Part shown: positions 6,301 to 8,469 of the stretch, in pieces
Layout: each line of letters starts with the position of its first letter
How positions within the stretch are numbered: the stretch's first letter is position 1
From: an uncultured Actinomycetes bacterium
Lineage (GTDB): Bacteria > Actinomycetota > Actinomycetes > Nanopelagicales > Nanopelagicaceae
Direction of reading: 5' to 3'
DNA: 8,469 nucleotides
Assembly: GCA_903916775.1 (NCBI GenBank)
Contig: CAIWXY010000074.1
Coordinates: 1 to 8,469 of the forward strand
The notes under the pieces: generated by a model
What the model saw: the letters and a program-made list of their open reading frames with translations, nothing else
Told to the model about the DNA's origin: nothing
Database searches by the model: none
Made by a program: the position numbers and the translations under genes

Positions 6301-8378
6301 GTACCCGCCTCTTCCATGCCACGTAGTTCGCGCTTAAGTTCGCGCAGCTCATCTCGAAGGCGCGCTGCTACTTCAAATTGAAGTTCTGCAGCAGCCGATT
6401 TCATCTGCTCTGTGAGTGATTCTATGAGAGCCAAGAGTTCTTGTCGCGGTAGCGACTCTTTGCGAGCAGCAGGTCGCACTCCTGTAGCCAGGGCCTGATT
6501 GGCTTTCTTGCTCCCCTTACTTAAGGCCTCGCTATCTTCCGCTTCCTTCGTAATCAGATCTGTTATATCTGCGATTTTCTTGCGAAGTGGCTTCGGATCA
6601 ATTCCATGTTCGAGATTGTAAGCAACTTGTTTGGCTCGGCGGCGATTGGTTTCATCGATCGCTTGCGCCATGGCGGGGGTGATGCTGTCGGCGTACATGT
6701 GGACTTCGCCCGAAACGTTGCGAGCAGCTCGGCCGATTGTCTGAATCAGAGAGGTGGCAGAGCGCAAGAAGCCCTGTTTATCCGCATCCAAAATAGCCAC
6801 AAGTGAGACTTCAGGTAAATCGAGACCCTCACGCAAGAGATTGATACCGATCAGAACGTCATATTGGCCAGAACGTAACTCTCGTAGCAGCTCAACTCTG
6901 CGCAGGGTATCTACCTCTGAGTGCAAATACCGCACCCTGATACCCAGGCCCAAGAGATAGTCAGTGAGATCTTCTGACATTTTTTTGGTCAGAGTCGTCA
7001 CGAGAACTCGTTCATTGCGCTCGGCACGAAGATTGATCTCGCCGACTAGATCATCGATCTGACCCTTAATTGGCTTCAGAATAATCGCTGGATCGATCAG
7101 TCCGGTAGGGCGAATAACCTGCTCGACCACATCGCCCTTTACTTTCTCTAATTCATACTTACCCGGTGTGGCCGAAAGATAAACGGTCTGACCTTTGCGC
7201 TCAAGGAATTCGTCAAAGCGCAGTGGGCGATTGTCGAGCGCGCTGGGAAGTCGAAAGCCGTGCTCAACGAGAGTCCTTTTGCGCGAAGCATCGCCCTCAA
7301 ACATGGCACCAATCTGTGGGACCGTGACGTGGGATTCATCAATAACAACAAGGAAATCCTCTGGGAAATAGTCGAGGAGACAGTTGGGTGGGCTGCCGGC
7401 AGCGCGTCCATCAATCTGGCGCGAATAGTTTTCGATCCCTGAGCAGAAGCCCAGCTGGCCGATCATCTCCAAGTCAAAAGTAGTGCGCATCCGAATTCGC
7501 TGAGCTTCTAGCAATTTACCTGCCCGCTCAAATGTTGCTACCTGGGTCTCCATCTCGCTTTGAATTTCACTCATCGCTCGGTGCATTGTCTCGGTTCCAG
7601 CCGAATAGTGTGATGCCGGGAAGATATACATCTCTTGCTCATCGGCAATAATTTCGCCTGTAAGTGGGTGCAGCGTCATGATCTTTTCGATCTCATCGCC
7701 AAACATCTCGATGCGAATGGCATGCTCTTCATACATAGGGATAATCTCGATGGTGTCGCCACGAACTCTAAAAGTTCCGCGCTCAAATGCCATATCGTTT
7801 CGCTTGTACTGAACATCAACAAAGCGTCGCAACAGTGCATTGCGTTCGATCTCTTCACCAACGCGAAGGCGAATCATTCGATCGACATACTCTTGCGGCG
7901 TGCCAAGTCCGTAGATGCACGAGACTGTAGCAACCACGATCACGTCACGACGGGTCAGAAGAGAATTGGTCGCAGAATGTCGAAGTCGCTCTACTTCTTC
8001 ATTGACGGAAGAATCCTTTTCAATGAAGGTATCTGATTGCGGAACATAGGCCTCTGGCTGGTAATAATCGTAATAAGAGACAAAATATTCAACGGCGTTA
8101 TTTGGAAGCAACTCTCGAAATTCATTTGCCAGCTGTGCTGCCAGCGTCTTGTTGGGGGCAAGAACAAGGGTTGGGCGCTGCAATTTCTCAATCAACCAAG
8201 CAGTTGTTGCAGATTTACCCGTACCGGTTGCGCCTAGGAGAACTACATCCTTATCCCCGCGTTCAATCCGAGCGGCGAGCTCAGCAATCGCTGTGGGCTG
8301 ATCACCTGATGGTACGTACTCGCTGATTACCTCGAAGGGTTGGACTTTTCGTTGCAGATCTGTGACTGGACGCATCAT
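6297..8378 (-). CDS. uvrB: Excinuclease ABC subunit B (UvrB), damage-verifying helicase
   Basis: UvrB is the SF2-type ATPase of nucleotide excision repair. UvrA2 loads it on DNA, it verifies the lesion, and it recruits UvrC. The 693-residue protein is full length. Visible motifs are Walker A GATGTGKS (49-56), the Tyr-rich beta-hairpin SYYDYYQPEAYVP (101-113), Walker B DESH (347-350), LSATPG (401-406), motif V GINLLREGLDLP (511-522), motif VI QTIGRAARN (546-554), and a C-terminal UVR motif (about 646-681) that binds UvrC. A variable charged linker (about 611-645) precedes the UVR motif. There are two adjacent ATGs (8378 and 8375). The second gives MRPV..., which matches the actinobacterial N-terminus I recall, so the true protein may be one residue shorter. 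The start overlaps the coaE stop, and the TGA stop overlaps the uvrA ATG by 4 nt. All key residues are present. Confidence 0.98.
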   Translation of the reverse strand: MMRPVTDLQRKVQPFEVISEYVPSGDQPTAIAELAARIERGDKDVVLLGATGTGKSATTAWLIEKLQRPTLVLAPNKTLAAQLANEFRELLPNNAVEYFVSYYDYYQPEAYVPQSDTFIEKDSSVNEEVERLRHSATNSLLTRRDVIVVATVSCIYGLGTPQEYVDRMIRLRVGEEIERNALLRRFVDVQYKRNDMAFERGTFRVRGDTIEIIPMYEEHAIRIEMFGDEIEKIMTLHPLTGEIIADEQEMYIFPASHYSAGTETMHRAMSEIQSEMETQVATFERAGKLLEAQRIRMRTTFDLEMIGQLGFCSGIENYSRQIDGRAAGSPPNCLLDYFPEDFLVVIDESHVTVPQIGAMFEGDASRKRTLVEHGFRLPSALDNRPLRFDEFLERKGQTVYLSATPGKYELEKVKGDVVEQVIRPTGLIDPAIILKPIKGQIDDLVGEINLRAERNERVLVTTLTKKMSEDLTDYLLGLGIRVRYLHSEVDTLRRVELLRELRSGQYDVLIGINLLREGLDLPEVSLVAILDADKQGFLRSATSLIQTIGRAARNVSGEVHMYADSITPAMAQAIDETNRRRAKQVAYNLEHGIDPKPLRKKIADITDLITKEAEDSEALSKGSKKANQALATGVRPAARKESLPRQELLALIESLTEQMKSAAAELQFEVAARLRDELRELKRELRGMEEAGT
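6308..6315 (-). promoter_or_regulatory. Shine-Dalgarno for uvrA inside the uvrB 3' end
   Basis: On the minus strand the sequence GGAAGAGG lies 7 nt before the uvrA ATG (6300-6298), within the last codons of uvrB (..MEEAGT). It is the best ribosome binding site in the window and supports this uvrA start. The other starts (uvrB, uvrC, rapZ, yvcK) have only weak purine stretches upstream. Together with the ATGA overlap it suggests uvrA can be initiated both by coupled and by fresh ribosomes. Confidence 0.6.
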
Positions 8379-8469
8379 GCACCCATCTGACGTATTGGCC
8401 AGAGTCGCTCTTCATAAATATTCTCGACTTGGCGCAAGAGCTCATCTTCGGTGCCATCATTGTTAATGA
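8375..8469 (-). CDS. coaE: Dephospho-CoA kinase, C-terminal end (partial)
   Basis: Only the last 30 codons are present; the gene enters from beyond the right edge of the window. The first full codon is at 8467-8465 and the TGA stop at 8377-8375. The readable tail begins INNDGTEDELLRQVENIY and ends RQMGA. The pattern N-x-G-(T/S)-x-(D/E)-x-L followed by a charged amphipathic helix is the usual C-terminal end of CoaE, which phosphorylates dephospho-CoA with ATP as the last step of coenzyme A synthesis in the cytoplasm. In actinobacteria coaE commonly lies just upstream of uvrB, which supports the call. Its stop overlaps the uvrB start as ATGA, so the two are probably co-transcribed. The kinase P-loop is not in view, so the identification rests on a short tail plus context. 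Confidence 0.8.
   Translation of the reverse strand, partial: INNDGTEDELLRQVENIYEERLWPIRQMGA

Noticed and set aside
6973..6993. TCTGAC / GTCAGA hairpin with a seven-base T run in the loop (A7 on the coding strand), considered as terminator or frameshift site
   Set aside because: The homopolymer is in the loop, not after the stem, so it is no intrinsic terminator. The A7 encodes the conserved LTKKMSEDL of UvrB, the frame is intact and there is no useful alternative frame.
7004..7013. GAAC-TC-GTTC palindrome
   Set aside because: The 2-nt spacer does not fit a LexA box, and it is internal to uvrB where the protein sequence explains it.
7763..7777. Inverted repeat GAACT-CTAAA-AGTTC, resembling a LexA-type dyad
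   Set aside because: The spacer between GAAC and GTTC is 7 nt, not the 4 nt of the actinobacterial/Bacillus box, and it lies deep inside uvrB over conserved codons.
1..8469. A new defence, mobile or biosynthetic system
   Set aside because: Every base except 24 is accounted for by six conserved genes with standard motifs. No unexplained open frame, repeat array, inverted terminal repeats or foreign-looking segment was seen.

Overview
The window is a dense block of protein-coding genes, all on the minus strand. Read in the direction of transcription (from high to low coordinates) the order is: coaE (last 30 codons only), uvrB, uvrA, uvrC, rapZ/yvcJ, and yvcK (first 210 codons only). No tRNA, rRNA, mobile element, CRISPR array or clear rho-independent terminator was seen. 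The only non-coding stretch is 24 bp between uvrC and rapZ.

The gene order uvrC-rapZ-yvcK, and several protein details, point to an actinobacterium. These details are a UvrB start of the type MRPV..., an Arg in the P-loop of RapZ (GMSGAGRS), and GGGHGL at the N-terminus of YvcK. Base composition looks close to 50% GC by eye (not counted over the whole window), which is low for that phylum, and the genes overlap by 1-4 nt. This fits a small-genome, low-GC lineage such as freshwater planktonic Actinobacteria (acI/Nanopelagicales, or small Microbacteriaceae). The lineage is an inference from memory of family sequences and was not tested by a search.

Region by region: 8375-8469 holds the C-terminus of dephospho-CoA kinase. 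3460-8378 plus 1526-3460 encode the whole UvrABC excinuclease of nucleotide excision repair. UvrA and UvrB find the lesion, UvrB is loaded and verifies damage, and UvrC cuts on both sides. UvrB and UvrC carry matching UVR helical motifs through which they meet. 629-1501 is the RapZ-family nucleotide-binding protein, and 1-632 is the YvcK/CuvA family protein of carbon-flux and cell-wall control. In many Gram-positive bacteria this pair is followed by whiA; that position lies outside the window.

The junctions are ATGA (coaE/uvrB), ATGA (uvrB/uvrA), TAATG (uvrA/uvrC), a 24-nt gap (uvrC/rapZ) and GTGA (rapZ/yvcK). This suggests one transcript with translational coupling. No actinobacterial-type LexA box (GAAC-N4-GTTC) was found by eye. 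The one clearly odd local sequence is a 12-bp in-frame tandem repeat near the 3' end of uvrC. I see no sign of an undescribed system: this is a compact version of known conserved genes.
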